A stretch of 64,000 nucleotides of DNA from Acidobacteria bacterium OLB17 (GCA_001567505.1 LLEU01000033.1:112906-176905); one strand, 5' to 3'. Positions 27,201 through 35,775 are shown, numbered from the stretch's first letter. Numbers and translations: made by a program. Notes: generated by a model not told the origin, from the sequence alone.

Positions 27201-27710
27201 TTATTTTGCCACCTGCGCGACGATCGAACGAAATTCAGCGAGCGGTTTATCCAATTTTGAATAAACGATCGAGCGTCTCGCATTGAGCACCCAATCGAGC
27301 GGTTCCGCGACATTTGCCAACTCGGCCGGCGAAAGGCGAAAGCACTCGCGAAGCAGTCTTTTCGCACGATTTCGGTCGTGCGCCTTGCCGATCGCCTTTT
27401 TCGTTGCCGTCACCCCAACGCGATGGCGGCCCGCCTTTGACGGCAAAACAAAGACCGTCATATAACGGCCTTCGATGCGTCGTCCCTGCTCGTAAACACG
27501 AAGAAACTCGGCGCGCTTAGCGAGCCGAGCTTCCTTCGGTGATCCAAAACTTAGTAGTGCTGAACCGTCAGACGCTTGCGGCCCTTGGCGCGTCGGCGTT
27601 TTAGAACTGCGCGGCCGTTCTTTGTCGCCATCCTGGCCCTGAAGCCGTGCTTTTTCGCGCGTCGGCGATTGTTTGGTTGAAAAGTTCTCTTCGGCATAAT
27701 CGCTCTCCAT
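27201..27710 (-). CDS. rnpA: Ribonuclease P protein component, gene enclosing rpmH
   Basis: The protein partner of RNase P RNA, which matures tRNA 5' ends. The conserved part begins at [18 protein letters not shown] and contains the RNR-type motif [17 protein letters not shown]. No ATG, GTG, TTG or CTG occurs in this frame between the rpmH start region and the Met in RYMTVF, which lies inside the conserved core. The start must therefore be upstream: ATG at 27710 (or GTG at 27719), giving 169 aa with about 55 extra N-terminal residues. That stretch is the alternative frame of rpmH. A hidden indel could mimic this, since indels are frequent in this sequence. yidD follows. Confidence 0.88.
   Translation of the reverse strand: MESDYAEENFSTKQSPTREKARLQGQDGDKERPRSSKTPTRQGPQASDGSALLSFGSPKEARLAKRAEFLRVYEQGRRIEGRYMTVFVLPSKAGRHRVGVTATKKAIGKAHDRNRAKRLLRECFRLSPAELANVAEPLDWVLNARRSIVYSKLDKPLAEFRSIVAQVAK
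27551..27697 (-). CDS. rpmH: 50S ribosomal protein L34, nested in rnpA
   Basis: A complete 48-aa L34: [20 protein letters not shown], then [20 protein letters not shown] and KRLTVQHY. It starts with ATG at 27697 and ends with TAA at 27551. It lies entirely within the rnpA frame, 13 bases inside its start, in a different reading frame; its ribosome site GGAG lies within the first codons of rnpA. The rpmH-rnpA order is universal near oriC, but full nesting is unusual. The 241-base gap upstream to the divergent ATPase gene should hold its promoter. Confidence 0.96.
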   Translation of the reverse strand: MPKRTFQPNNRRRAKKHGFRARMATKNGRAVLKRRRAKGRKRLTVQHY

Positions 27711-27888
27711 CGAATTCACCCGAAAGTGAAAACCTAGAGTTTACGCGCGTTCGGGCGAAAATGTCAATCGTTGGGCATGGTCCCAGTTGAAGGCGGGCCG
27801 ATCTGATCTCCGCCGCCGCGAATCGACCGGAAGCATCAAAGTTGTCGACCATCTCTATTTATTGCAAATACAGCCACTTAAACAAGAA

Positions 27889-27917
27889 TTGACATTTATC
27901 GCTGTTATACATATGAT
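27889..27917 (+). promoter_or_regulatory. Strong sigma-70-like promoter for the DUF4143 ATPase
   Basis: TTGACA at 27889-27894, a 17-base spacer, and TATGAT at 27912-27917. Both boxes are at or near consensus. The predicted start of transcription is about 15 bases before the ATG at 27939, giving a very short leader with no evident ribosome site. The region is AT-rich compared with its surroundings. Confidence 0.7.
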
Positions 27918-27938
27918 ATTATACAAAACGGTCGCTAA

Positions 27939-29372
27939 ATGGTGACATTACACAAGATATTTCAACCGTACAATCCGTGGTGGCGCGACCCAAGACGGGC
28001 CTTTCTTCTTCCCGACTTTGAGCGCCCGATCTTTCAGGATCTTCTTCGTGATCTAAAAGAAGTACCACAGATGTTGTCCGTAACCGGGCCGCGCCGAATT
28101 GGAAAGACCACATTACTTCTCCAGATCATCCGGCGTCTCCTTGACCAAGGCATCCAACCGAGCAAGCTTGTTTACTACTCCTTCGATGACCCCGCCCTTT
28201 CTACAAGCACCGTAAAGGTTGACGAGCTGATCGACTCCACAATGAAGACGATCGGCGGCAACAGGACAGATGAGCCGACCTACCTTTTTCTGGATGAGAT
28301 ACAGAAACTGGATAATTGGGAGCTTTACTTAAAAAAGTACTACGACCTTAAGTATCCGTTTCGGGTAATAATCTCCGGTTCGGCGTCGTCGCCTATCTTC
28401 AAAAAGAGTCGCGAGAGTCTTTTGGGCCGCGTAAAGGATCATCATCTTCTCCCATTCTCTTTTCGGGAATTCGTTCTTTACAGTCTTCGGGGAAACCCGG
28501 AACTTTCCAACGAGGTTCAACTGATCCACGATAGAGGGAAGTCACTTCAGGCCCTCCTTGCCGAGGATCCAAATACGCCTCATTCCCGGTTTGAGCTGCC
28601 CACCTTATCGGAGGCGTTGCGCGGCAAATTAGAAATGCTCCTTGACAAGTATTTATTGGAAGGGGGTTTTCCCGAAGTATGGAGCCTGCCCACTTGGCTG
28701 GCTAAGCAAGATTATCTATATGACAATCAGGTAAAGAAAGTGATCTACGAAGACCTTTTGCTCGCCGCGGAATTTCGCAAGCCGGATCTGTTGAGACGCT
28801 TCTATATCTCCCTGCTTGAAAGGCCGGGACAAGAGGTTGCAATCCAATCTGTCTCGCAGGAAACATCGATCAACGCCTCTCAGATAGAGAAATACCTTCC
28901 ATTTCTTGAAATGACCGACCTGGTTTACAAGATCTCCAAATTTCGGGCTGGTGCCCTTAGGGTCAGGCAAGGAAATATGAAGTTCTATTTAGTGGACCTC
29001 GCGCTTCGAAATGCTGTGTTGCGATTAACAGATTCACTTCTCTCCGACAATACGACAATGGGGCTCTACGCCGAAAACTTGGTTTTCTTAGCTCTAAAGA
29101 AATGGCGTGGTACGATTCAGATGGACTATTACCGGGAACGCAATACGGAGGTCGACTTTATCGTTCATGTTGCACCGAATCGGTACTTACCGATCGAGGT
29201 AAAATATAAGAACCGGCTTCAGGAATCTGATTTCAAAAGCCTGCGCCGATTCCTGGCGAAACATAAGAAATGCTCTGCACCCTTGATCGTTTCAAAAACG
29301 TGGGCAGATTACGAGCTTACTGAACGGTATCTAAAGATACCTCTTCCAATATTCCTGCTTTTGTTCGACTAA
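27939..29372 (+). CDS. AAA-type ATPase with DUF4143-like C-terminus
   Basis: A 477-aa protein. The N-terminal AAA domain has the Walker A loop GPRRIGKTTLLLQ, a Walker B-like YLFLDEIQKLDNWE and the sensor region VIISGSASS. The middle is a winged-helix-like part, and the C-terminus carries a PD-(D/E)xK-like pattern (TEVDFIVHVAPNRYLPIEVKYK), as in the ATPase/DUF4143 families. These proteins are very common in accessory regions; their role is unclear, with links to defence or toxin-antitoxin systems suggested. Its base composition looks lower in GC than neighbouring core genes. It has its own strong promoter and no partner gene on the same strand. Confidence 0.85.
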   Translation: MVTLHKIFQPYNPWWRDPRRAFLLPDFERPIFQDLLRDLKEVPQMLSVTGPRRIGKTTLLLQIIRRLLDQGIQPSKLVYYSFDDPALSTSTVKVDELIDSTMKTIGGNRTDEPTYLFLDEIQKLDNWELYLKKYYDLKYPFRVIISGSASSPIFKKSRESLLGRVKDHHLLPFSFREFVLYSLRGNPELSNEVQLIHDRGKSLQALLAEDPNTPHSRFELPTLSEALRGKLEMLLDKYLLEGGFPEVWSLPTWLAKQDYLYDNQVKKVIYEDLLLAAEFRKPDLLRRFYISLLERPGQEVAIQSVSQETSINASQIEKYLPFLEMTDLVYKISKFRAGALRVRQGNMKFYLVDLALRNAVLRLTDSLLSDNTTMGLYAENLVFLALKKWRGTIQMDYYRERNTEVDFIVHVAPNRYLPIEVKYKNRLQESDFKSLRRFLAKHKKCSAPLIVSKTWADYELTERYLKIPLPIFLLLFD

Positions 29373-29406
29373 CCGTGTCCCGTTGCCATCATCTGAAGGA
29401 ACTCGG

Positions 29407-29973
29407 TCACGAACCTGAAACTACCTGCCGAAGGGCTTCGATATAAGTGCTGTGTTCTTCTGCGAGGATCCGTGCGGTCAATGTTTCGACTGTGTCGTCC
29501 GCAAGCCGCGGGACCTCACGCTGGAGGATCACCGGCCCGTGATCGAGCAGCTCATCGACGTAATGCACCGTGCAGCCAGTGACCTCGACGCCTGCGTCAA
29601 AGGCCTGTCGTTGTGCATCAAGGCCCGGAAAGGCCGGCAGCAGGCTTGGGTGAATGTTGACGATCCTGCCCTCAAAACGCCGCACGAACTCGGGCGAGAG
29701 CAGCCGCATATAGCCTGCAAGGCACACGAGCTCGACGCCGCGTTTCTCCAATTCGTCGCCGATCTCGCCGTCGTGCTCGGCGCGCGTGCGGCCGAGGCGT
29801 TCGACGACGAGCGTTTCGACGCCGCGTTCACGCCGCCCTCTCAAGCCCGCCGCGGCCCGCTTATCGCTCACAACGACCGCAACCTCCGACGCCGGGATCT
29901 CGCCACTCTTGACCGCATCGACGATCGCCGCCATGTTCGACCCACGGCCTGAGATGAGAATTCCAATTTTCAT
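29407..29973 (-). CDS. purN: Phosphoribosylglycinamide formyltransferase 1
   Basis: A 188-aa PurN, which transfers the formyl group of 10-formyl-THF to GAR in purine synthesis. The N-terminal GRGSNMAAI, the catalytic segment with Asn and His in IVNIHPSLLPAFPG, and the GCTVHYVDELLDHGPVI motif with the catalytic Asp are clear. purN usually follows purM directly; here purM lies 3.2 kb upstream on the same strand with accessory genes between. A TPR gene lies 23 bases upstream. Confidence 0.94.
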   Translation of the reverse strand: MKIGILISGRGSNMAAIVDAVKSGEIPASEVAVVVSDKRAAAGLRGRRERGVETLVVERLGRTRAEHDGEIGDELEKRGVELVCLAGYMRLLSPEFVRRFEGRIVNIHPSLLPAFPGLDAQRQAFDAGVEVTGCTVHYVDELLDHGPVILQREVPRLADDTVETLTARILAEEHSTYIEALRQVVSGS

Positions 29974-29996
29974 CGACCTCTTCGCATCGCCGGAGG

Positions 29997-30929
29997 CTAA
30001 TATCCCATTGCTTTCAGTCTTGCGAGGGCCCTTAACGCGGTTTCCTCGCCAGGCTTAAGTTCGAGCACCTTTTCGAAGTCCGCACGCGCGGCCGCGTATG
30101 CCTTTGCGTCAAAGCGGATCGCGGCCCGCACCAATAGCGCCTGATAATAATTCGGATCAAGCGTCATCGCGTAACTAAGATCGGCGATCGCGAGCGCGTT
30201 CTGTTTCTTGCGATAGTATGCGATCCCGCGATCCAGATAGTGTTTCGCATGATTCGGGTTGAGCTTGATCGCCTGGTTGATGTCGGCGATCGCAAGATCT
30301 TGGGAACCCATCGTCGAACGCACTACCCCGCGATTGCCCCACGCCTCGGCGACCGTCGAGTCGAGCGAGAGGGCCTTGTCGAGGTCGGCGAGAGCATCCT
30401 GGTACCGTTTCATCTTGAAGTAGATCGCTCCGCGATTGATGTAAGGCTTCACATATCCGGGCGACAAGAGGATCGCACGTGAGTAATCGCTGATCGCTAG
30501 GTCGTTCGACCCAAGGTCCGCGTAGGCAATGCCGCGGTTGTACCAGATCGTCGCATCTGCCGGCGATATCCCGATCGCGGCCGTGTAATCGCCGACCGCC
30601 GCCTGATGCTGCCCAAGTTTATTCCTGGAAAGGCCGCGCTGAAAATACGCATCCGTGTATCTCGGTCTCAGCTTTATCGCCTGCGAATAATCATAGATAG
30701 CGGACGAATAGTTCCCCGAAAAGTAATAGCATTGTCCGCGGTTGAACCAGATCTCGGGCGCGGTGGACACAAGCCCGAGCGCGGCCGTAAAGCTCGTTAT
30801 CGCCCTCGAGTAGTCTTTGACAGTGTAGTAACGGTTCCCCGCCTCAAAATGATCCTTCGCCGTCTGCGAATAACCACCGAAAGCAAGGAAAAGAACGAAG
30901 ATAACGATCAGGGATGTGCGAGTTCTCAT
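29997..30929 (-). CDS. Exported TPR-repeat protein
   Basis: A 310-aa protein with a signal peptide (SLIVIFVLFLAFGGYSQ) followed by about eight tetratricopeptide repeats that fill the rest (for example WFNRGQCYYFSGNYSSAIYD and WYNRGIAYADLGSNDLAISD). TPR arrays bind other proteins, and no enzymatic domain is present. It is probably periplasmic. It is transcribed toward purN, 23 bases away, possibly as one unit. The 238-base gap upstream (30930-31167) shows nothing I can name. Confidence 0.85.
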   Translation of the reverse strand: MRTRTSLIVIFVLFLAFGGYSQTAKDHFEAGNRYYTVKDYSRAITSFTAALGLVSTAPEIWFNRGQCYYFSGNYSSAIYDYSQAIKLRPRYTDAYFQRGLSRNKLGQHQAAVGDYTAAIGISPADATIWYNRGIAYADLGSNDLAISDYSRAILLSPGYVKPYINRGAIYFKMKRYQDALADLDKALSLDSTVAEAWGNRGVVRSTMGSQDLAIADINQAIKLNPNHAKHYLDRGIAYYRKKQNALAIADLSYAMTLDPNYYQALLVRAAIRFDAKAYAAARADFEKVLELKPGEETALRALARLKAMGY

Positions 30930-31167
30930 ATCGAATGACTATAAGCACCAAACCCAAATTGCGCAACGCCTCACCCACACGACATCGTCTCCAGCATCTC
31001 CGATGACGTCCAACCACACCCAACCGACCGCATCTTGATAAGGCCTACCAGATACGGCTATCATCAACGACATTGCTTGTTGTCGGGAAAAAATGGACAC
31101 ATAAAAGGCAGTAAGCATTATCGACGCCTCTGATTTCGAGAATACTAACCTGCGACGACGTCAAACA

Positions 31168-31680
31168 ATGTACACTTTTTCCGAACTCATCAGCCGAACG
31201 ATCGTCCCGGAGGCGAAGGGTCGCCATAAACCGATAGTCCATACCCTGTCCTCCCGGATAGAGCCGAAAACCAAACAGGCACCCGGAGTATACGAAGCCG
31301 AGGTCTTCAGCTTTCTTTTTGCCAACAAGGAAGAGCTTGGCATCAAGGCTGTCATGAAGTTTACTGCGCTACTTGTCGATGGAGCGGTTGAGTTGACAGA
31401 TGGAACGCGGCTGGCAGTTGAAGTCAAGTTCCGGATGAATTGGCAAAAGGCATGTCAGGCAGAGTGGCAGTTCAGGACCTTCCTTAGAATGGACGCAAGA
31501 CCGTTCCCTGTTGCAGGCGGCGTTGTAATTTTCCAGGAGTTCCAAGGCGATTGGCAGCGGCAAGCTGCAAGTCGCCTATTACTGAATGGCTGGACCGAAT
31601 GGTATCAAGGCCACGCCGATGTAGATGGGTTTCGGCTGGACCTGCTGAGATTCCATGCCGGAATTCTCGAAGGCTTCTAA
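31168..31680 (+). CDS. Hypothetical protein, possibly PD-(D/E)xK nuclease-like
   Basis: A 170-aa protein of unknown family. The central segment LTDGTRLAVEVKFRMNWQKA, with acidic residues before it and an E-x-K core, resembles the PD-(D/E)xK nuclease fold, in which such a motif holds the metal-binding Asp, Glu and Lys. No signal peptide or membrane helix is seen. The start codon has no good ribosome site, so it is uncertain. It lies in the accessory patch between purN and purM, beside a membrane protein and an EVE-HNH endonuclease. Confidence 0.5.
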   Translation: MYTFSELISRTIVPEAKGRHKPIVHTLSSRIEPKTKQAPGVYEAEVFSFLFANKEELGIKAVMKFTALLVDGAVELTDGTRLAVEVKFRMNWQKACQAEWQFRTFLRMDARPFPVAGGVVIFQEFQGDWQRQAASRLLLNGWTEWYQGHADVDGFRLDLLRFHAGILEGF

Positions 31681-31780
31681 TCGCAGCGACCGAGCTGACC
31701 TTGTGCGGCCGTCCGTAAGAAGATGTGTAGTTTACGGCCTCGGGTAAGATCAAGCCGATCGTCCGGTAACGCAAAAACAA

Positions 31781-32218
31781 ATGTTTAGCGAAGATTCACA
31801 TTTTATTTACGTTGTTGGGGTCTTGGTCGTTGGCTTTGTTGGCGTGCAGATCTTTTACCATTTTAAGTTCAAGCGCGACACACATATCCCAGAGCTTGAC
31901 AGATCGCTTTGGTGGTTCAGGTCTGTGAGCGTTTTTTTCGCGGTCCTGATCTTCGTGATGATCTTTTATTTGCCGTCAACATATCTTCCGACGGTTCAGT
32001 TGGAAGATCCGCAAGAACAGATCCTGCGGCAGCTTATTAAGAATCAAGAGGCCCTTGCCGGCCGCCTTGGAGATCTTAGAGAAGTTTTCTATTTTCTAAT
32101 ATTTGCTATAGCCGGTTATATCTTGAGCGCTTGGCGATTTATCGGCAAGCTGCAAAAAGAACGGCAGAAACAGTTGATCGAGAGCGACCCGAAACTGAAA
32201 AAGCCTCTCGATCTGTGA
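31781..32218 (+). CDS. Hypothetical membrane protein
   Basis: A 145-aa protein with three hydrophobic segments (FIYVVGVLVVGFVGVQIFY, VSVFFAVLIFVMIFYL and FYFLIFAIAGYILSAWRF) and a charged, Lys-rich C-terminal tail. An amphipathic helix with QEQILRQLIKNQEALAGRL lies before the last helix. No family is recognised. It lies 100 bases after the nuclease-like gene and about 110 before the EVE-HNH gene, all on the + strand. Confidence 0.55.
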   Translation: MFSEDSHFIYVVGVLVVGFVGVQIFYHFKFKRDTHIPELDRSLWWFRSVSVFFAVLIFVMIFYLPSTYLPTVQLEDPQEQILRQLIKNQEALAGRLGDLREVFYFLIFAIAGYILSAWRFIGKLQKERQKQLIESDPKLKKPLDL

Positions 32219-32327
32219 GAAGCGAAAGCACGCAGACTCCGCGAAGGCCTTGAATATTTAGAAAAAGTTAAAGTCGTTGCTATGAACGGCATGCCGGATT
32301 GAGACATCCGAGGCGAGTGAGATCCTT

Positions 32328-33139
32328 ATGAATACTTGGCTGCTAACCTGGAACCCTGATCGCTCGAACTGGGACATAGATTCCTATCTCTCACTCTTAA
32401 GGGAACACGGCTTCTTTGATGCTTCTTGGAGCTGTGGTAACACCAAACGCATCGAGCGGGGCGATCGGATCTTCCTTCTCCGTCAGGGCGTGGAACCGCG
32501 AGGCATCATGGCCTCCGGCCAGGCCCTCGCACGACCGGACTACGATGATCACTGGGACGAAGACAGAGATGATCAAATTCTCTATGTGAATGTCCGTTTT
32601 GATACACTACTGGCTCCGGAAGAAGACGGTGTGCTCCCCCTTGAACAGCTGCAGAACGGCCTGCTCGGGGAAGTCAATTGGTCGACGCGAACTTCGGGCA
32701 TTTCCATCGAGCCTCGGGCAAGCGCATTGCTCGAGGACCTCTGGTACGAATTCCTAGAGGAGCGTGGTCAAGCTCCCGCCCTTATACCGGAGGAAATTCC
32801 TTCTCCCGCGCAATTCTTTGAGGGTGCAAGTCGCACGATCTCGGTCAATGCGTACGAGCGCAACGGGAACGCTAGAAAAGCATGCATTGAGCACTACGGC
32901 GAGTCCTGCGTTGTTTGCGGCTTCAATTTCGCAGCAAAGTACGGCGACCTGGGCGAGGGCTTCATTCACGTGCATCACGTGGTTCCTCTCTCGCAGATCG
33001 GGAAAGAAACCGTCGTTGATCCTGTCAAACACTTACGGCCTGTGTGCCCAAACTGCCATGCAATGCTTCATCGCCAAAAGAACGTTCTTTCAATCGAAGA
33101 GCTGAAACGCTTGCTCGCAAAAAAAACGACCCTGGTTGA
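32328..33139 (+). CDS. EVE-domain HNH endonuclease, stop lost through a frameshift
   Basis: The N-terminal 110 residues (TWLLTWNPDRSNWD, GDRIFLLRQG, RGIMASGQA) fit the EVE/PUA-like fold that reads modified bases. The C-terminal part is an HNH domain: CVVCGF, HVHHVVPLSQIG and RPVCPNCHAMLH carry the zinc Cys and catalytic His residues, close to McrA. The frame as given runs to 33521, but from about 33128 on it is only the reverse shadow of purM. One more A in the A8 run at 33119-33126 gives ...AKKNDPG and a TGA at 33137-33139, just before the purM end. It is a likely modification-dependent restriction enzyme (inference). Confidence 0.8.
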
Positions 33140-33155
33140 AGCCAAAAAGAAAGTC

Positions 33156-34205
33156 CTACTTAAGGATAACTTCCTTCGCGCCCGAGGTTACGGTGCCGAT
33201 CTCGGGGCACGCGATCTCGCTTTTGATAATTTCGGCATTGGCCTGAGAGCAGACGACGGCCATTCCGATGCCCATGTTGAAGGTGCGGAACATTTCGTGG
33301 TCGGAGACGTTGCCGAGCCGCTGCATCAGGCCGAAGACGGGCGGTTCGGGCCAGGAGCCGCGGTCGATCTCGACGGAGACGCCTTCGGGCAGGATGCGAG
33401 GGATATTTTCGAGGAAGCCGCCGCCCGTGATGTGCGCAAGGCCTTTGATCAGCGGAAGGCGGACGCTCTCGTCCGCATCGGCCGTTCTATCGAGCAGCGG
33501 GCCGATCTGCGGCAGAAATGACTGATGCGTGGCAAGCAGAGCTTCGCCGACCGTGCAGCCGAGTTCGTCGATGTGAGAATCTGCCGTGTAGCCGCCGACC
33601 TCGAAGAAGAGTTTGCGTGCGAGCGAATAGCCGTTCGTCTGAAGGCCGTTCGAAGGCAAGCCCAGAACGACATCGCCCGGCTCGATCGACTTGCCGTCGA
33701 TGACCTTCGCCTTATCGACGACGCCGACGATAAAGCCTGCAAGGTCGTATTCGCCCGGCGGATAGAAATCCGGCATCTCGGCCGTCTCGCCGCCGAGCAG
33801 CACGCAGCCGTTCTCGCGGCAAGCCCTCGCCATTCCCTCGACGACCGAAGCGGTCACGTCAGGCTCGAGCTTTCCGGTCGCGAAATAATCCAGGAAGAAA
33901 AGCGGACGCGCACCCTGCACGAGAATGTCGTTCACGCAGTGATTCACGAGGTCGGCACCGACCGTGTTGTGAATGCCCGTCTCGAAGGCAAGTTTCAGCT
34001 TTGTCCCGACGCCGTCCGCCGAAGCGACGAGTATCGGCTCGGCCATATCGGGAAACGCACCGGCGAACATCCCGCCGAAACTCCCGATCTCCGTAAGCGT
34101 TCGTTCGTTGAATGTCGAACGCGCGTATTCGCGGATCTTCGCGACCGCGCGGTTCGCATTGTCTATTGAAACGCCTGCGTCGGCGTATGAGATCGATTGC
34201 GTCAT
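33156..34205 (-). CDS. purM: Phosphoribosylformylglycinamidine cyclo-ligase
   Basis: A 349-aa PurM that closes the imidazole ring of AIR in purine synthesis. Start at the ATG of 34205 with GAGGAG upstream. SYADAGVSIDNANRAV, the ATP-site GGGETAEMP-like segment (LLGGETAEMPDFY), GLPSNGLQTNGYSLAR and AHITGGGFLENIPRIL are diagnostic. The ATG overlaps the stop of the PIN toxin gene (ATGA), so it is translationally coupled to a VapBC-type pair. It converges with the EVE-HNH gene. Confidence 0.95.
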   Translation of the reverse strand: MTQSISYADAGVSIDNANRAVAKIREYARSTFNERTLTEIGSFGGMFAGAFPDMAEPILVASADGVGTKLKLAFETGIHNTVGADLVNHCVNDILVQGARPLFFLDYFATGKLEPDVTASVVEGMARACRENGCVLLGGETAEMPDFYPPGEYDLAGFIVGVVDKAKVIDGKSIEPGDVVLGLPSNGLQTNGYSLARKLFFEVGGYTADSHIDELGCTVGEALLATHQSFLPQIGPLLDRTADADESVRLPLIKGLAHITGGGFLENIPRILPEGVSVEIDRGSWPEPPVFGLMQRLGNVSDHEMFRTFNMGIGMAVVCSQANAEIIKSEIACPEIGTVTSGAKEVILK

Positions 34206-34594
34206 TTCGGCTCCTCGGCGATCGGCTTGCACTTCTTCAATAAAGCTCGATCGAAACTAACGACCTTGAGATCGTTCAGCATTGCCTCCGCTACCGAATA
34301 GCAATCAACGAATGACAGCGGCCTCGATGCGCGGTAAAGATCGAAGGTTCTCTTCATCACATCTTCACTTAGGGCGACGGTCTCCAGCTTAAAAAGAATG
34401 GACATCAGCTCCGAGATGCGATCACGATCCAAGCCGTAAACCTTTTCAAGAACGAACACGCATTCCGCAACAACGACATCCGTCACATAACAGGACGTTT
34501 TGTCAACGAACGCGGCCGCCCTTGCTGATTGCTCCGGTACATCATTGAGGATAAGACGGAGAACGACGTTTGAATCGAGGCTTGTCAGGCTCAT
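34202..34594 (-). CDS. PIN-domain ribonuclease toxin (VapC-like)
   Basis: A 130-aa PIN protein. The acidic residues expected for metal binding are seen in order: Asp8 in SLDSNVVLRLIL, Glu44 in VVVAECVFVLEKVYG, the Asp in FVDCYSVAEA and Asp in VVSFDRALLKK. VapC toxins cut RNA, often tRNA. Its start overlaps the antitoxin stop (ATGA), and its stop overlaps the purM start (ATGA). The upstream AbrB-type gene is the likely antitoxin. Confidence 0.88.
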   Translation of the reverse strand: MSLTSLDSNVVLRLILNDVPEQSARAAAFVDKTSCYVTDVVVAECVFVLEKVYGLDRDRISELMSILFKLETVALSEDVMKRTFDLYRASRPLSFVDCYSVAEAMLNDLKVVSFDRALLKKCKPIAEEPK

Positions 34595-34857
34595 TTGCGA
34601 GCGATCTTGTCACTCGCCAGGTCCTTCAGTTCCCGTACGGTCAAACCTTTCAAGCGGGCCGGTATTTTAACTTTCTTGAGAATCTCATTTCTAAGTTTCT
34701 CAAATTCCTCCATAGTAATGCCGGTATCAATTTCTACATTGTTGTGCTCGTTGATAAACAGATTTACCTTTTGACCCGTTTTGAGACCCAACGCTTTTCG
34801 CACGGGTGCGACGATCGTGATCGTTCCCTTACTTGTGATGGTGGTCTCGTATCTCAT
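34591..34857 (-). CDS. AbrB/MazE-type antitoxin (VapB-like)
   Basis: An 88-aa protein whose first 45 residues fit a SpoVT/AbrB DNA-binding fold (TTITSKGTITIVAPVRKALG, then LKTGQKVNLFI). The C-terminal helix rich in Lys, Arg and Leu should wrap the PIN toxin. Such antitoxins repress their own operon, and an inverted repeat overlaps the start codon. It couples to the toxin gene by an ATGA overlap. Confidence 0.87.
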   Translation of the reverse strand: MRYETTITSKGTITIVAPVRKALGLKTGQKVNLFINEHNNVEIDTGITMEEFEKLRNEILKKVKIPARLKGLTVRELKDLASDKIARK

Positions 34858-34884
34858 GTATTACATTTTAACGAACGTAATACA
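34857..34884. promoter_or_regulatory. Inverted repeat, likely antitoxin operator
   Basis: TGTATTAC at 34857-34864 and GTAATACA at 34877-34884 are perfect inverted copies spaced by 12 bases (centre to centre 20 bp, two helical turns). They lie at the antitoxin start and are AT-rich, as expected for an AbrB-type autoregulatory operator (inference). Confidence 0.65.
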
Positions 34885-34899
34885 TTTTGTCGATCTCTT

Positions 34900-35670
34900 T
34901 CATCCTGCGGCGGCCGGAGGGCAGATGCCGAATTCATCCTCAAGGATCCGATCGAAATCCGCAGTCGTGCCGACCGGCCTTTCGTTTATCGCACCGCCTG
35001 CCGTTACGATAAAACTGCTGTCGGTCAGCGTTTTTCGGCCGTTTTCCGTCATTAGCGAGCAAACCTTACCCTTCGTAAAACGCGATTCTGGCGAGAACTG
35101 CTGAAAGTCGCACATCTCGGCAAATTCCGATAGGTCGCGCGCCATGTCGCTGAACGCATACTGATCCTTCCGATCATCGCCGGACTGTTTTTTCACAAGG
35201 AACGAGCCTCCGCCTTGATCTTCGATCAGAAAGACGCCGTTCGCGTCCTGCTGCAGTTCGCCGGGAGCGAGCCGAAGCGGCCCGGACGTAAAATCACCAA
35301 AGCCGACATCCGTCAGATATTCTTCACCGCCGATCGACGTGATTATCGCCGCATGGCCGAATTCCGGTGCAAAGTTACCGTCCGGGCGGGCCACGCGAGC
35401 CGAGATCAGCCGCGTCGTAAAGCTCAGCGAGACAAGAAGTTCGTTGAACAGGCCGTTCAACTCGTAACAGAATCCGCCGCGGCCGCCCTCGACGATCTTC
35501 TCGTAGAACCGCTCAACGTCGAGGACGATCTTTCGCTTCCAATGAATATCAAGATTCTCGAACGGTATGCTCAGGAGGTGTGCCCGCTGGAGCATCCGAA
35601 GGCTCTCGATGTTCGGCCGCAAGTCGCCCGGATCGACCCCGATCCGCTTTAGATATTTCTCCGTTTCCAT
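34900..35670 (-). CDS. Arylamine N-acetyltransferase family protein
   Basis: A 256-aa NAT. The catalytic triad is visible as Cys in GGRGGFCYELNGLFN, His in FGHAAIITSIG and Asp in LTDVGFGD. IPFENLDIHWKRKI is the typical N-terminal segment. NATs move acetyl from acetyl-CoA to arylamines and hydrazines; in some bacteria they act in secondary metabolism. It is a single gene upstream of the VapBC-purM unit, with 42 bases between. Confidence 0.93.
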   Translation of the reverse strand: METEKYLKRIGVDPGDLRPNIESLRMLQRAHLLSIPFENLDIHWKRKIVLDVERFYEKIVEGGRGGFCYELNGLFNELLVSLSFTTRLISARVARPDGNFAPEFGHAAIITSIGGEEYLTDVGFGDFTSGPLRLAPGELQQDANGVFLIEDQGGGSFLVKKQSGDDRKDQYAFSDMARDLSEFAEMCDFQQFSPESRFTKGKVCSLMTENGRKTLTDSSFIVTAGGAINERPVGTTADFDRILEDEFGICPPAAAG

Positions 35671-35775
35671 ACGAAGGATTATACTCGCTAACGGCGGCGT
35701 TGACTTGCCTATGCTGCCGCGTTTAGCATTTTTCTAACGCAATTTTGCGTCCCCGACATAATTCGGCCGTTTATT

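Noticed and set aside
29997..30929. Repeat signals in the TPR gene as a CRISPR or tandem DNA repeat
   Set aside because: The periodicity is about 102 bases and degenerate at DNA level; it comes from 34-residue protein repeats. No CRISPR array is seen anywhere in the window.
33140..33521. C-terminal extension of the EVE-HNH protein
   Set aside because: This part is exactly the reverse frame of purM. Adding one A in the A8 run restores a stop before purM.
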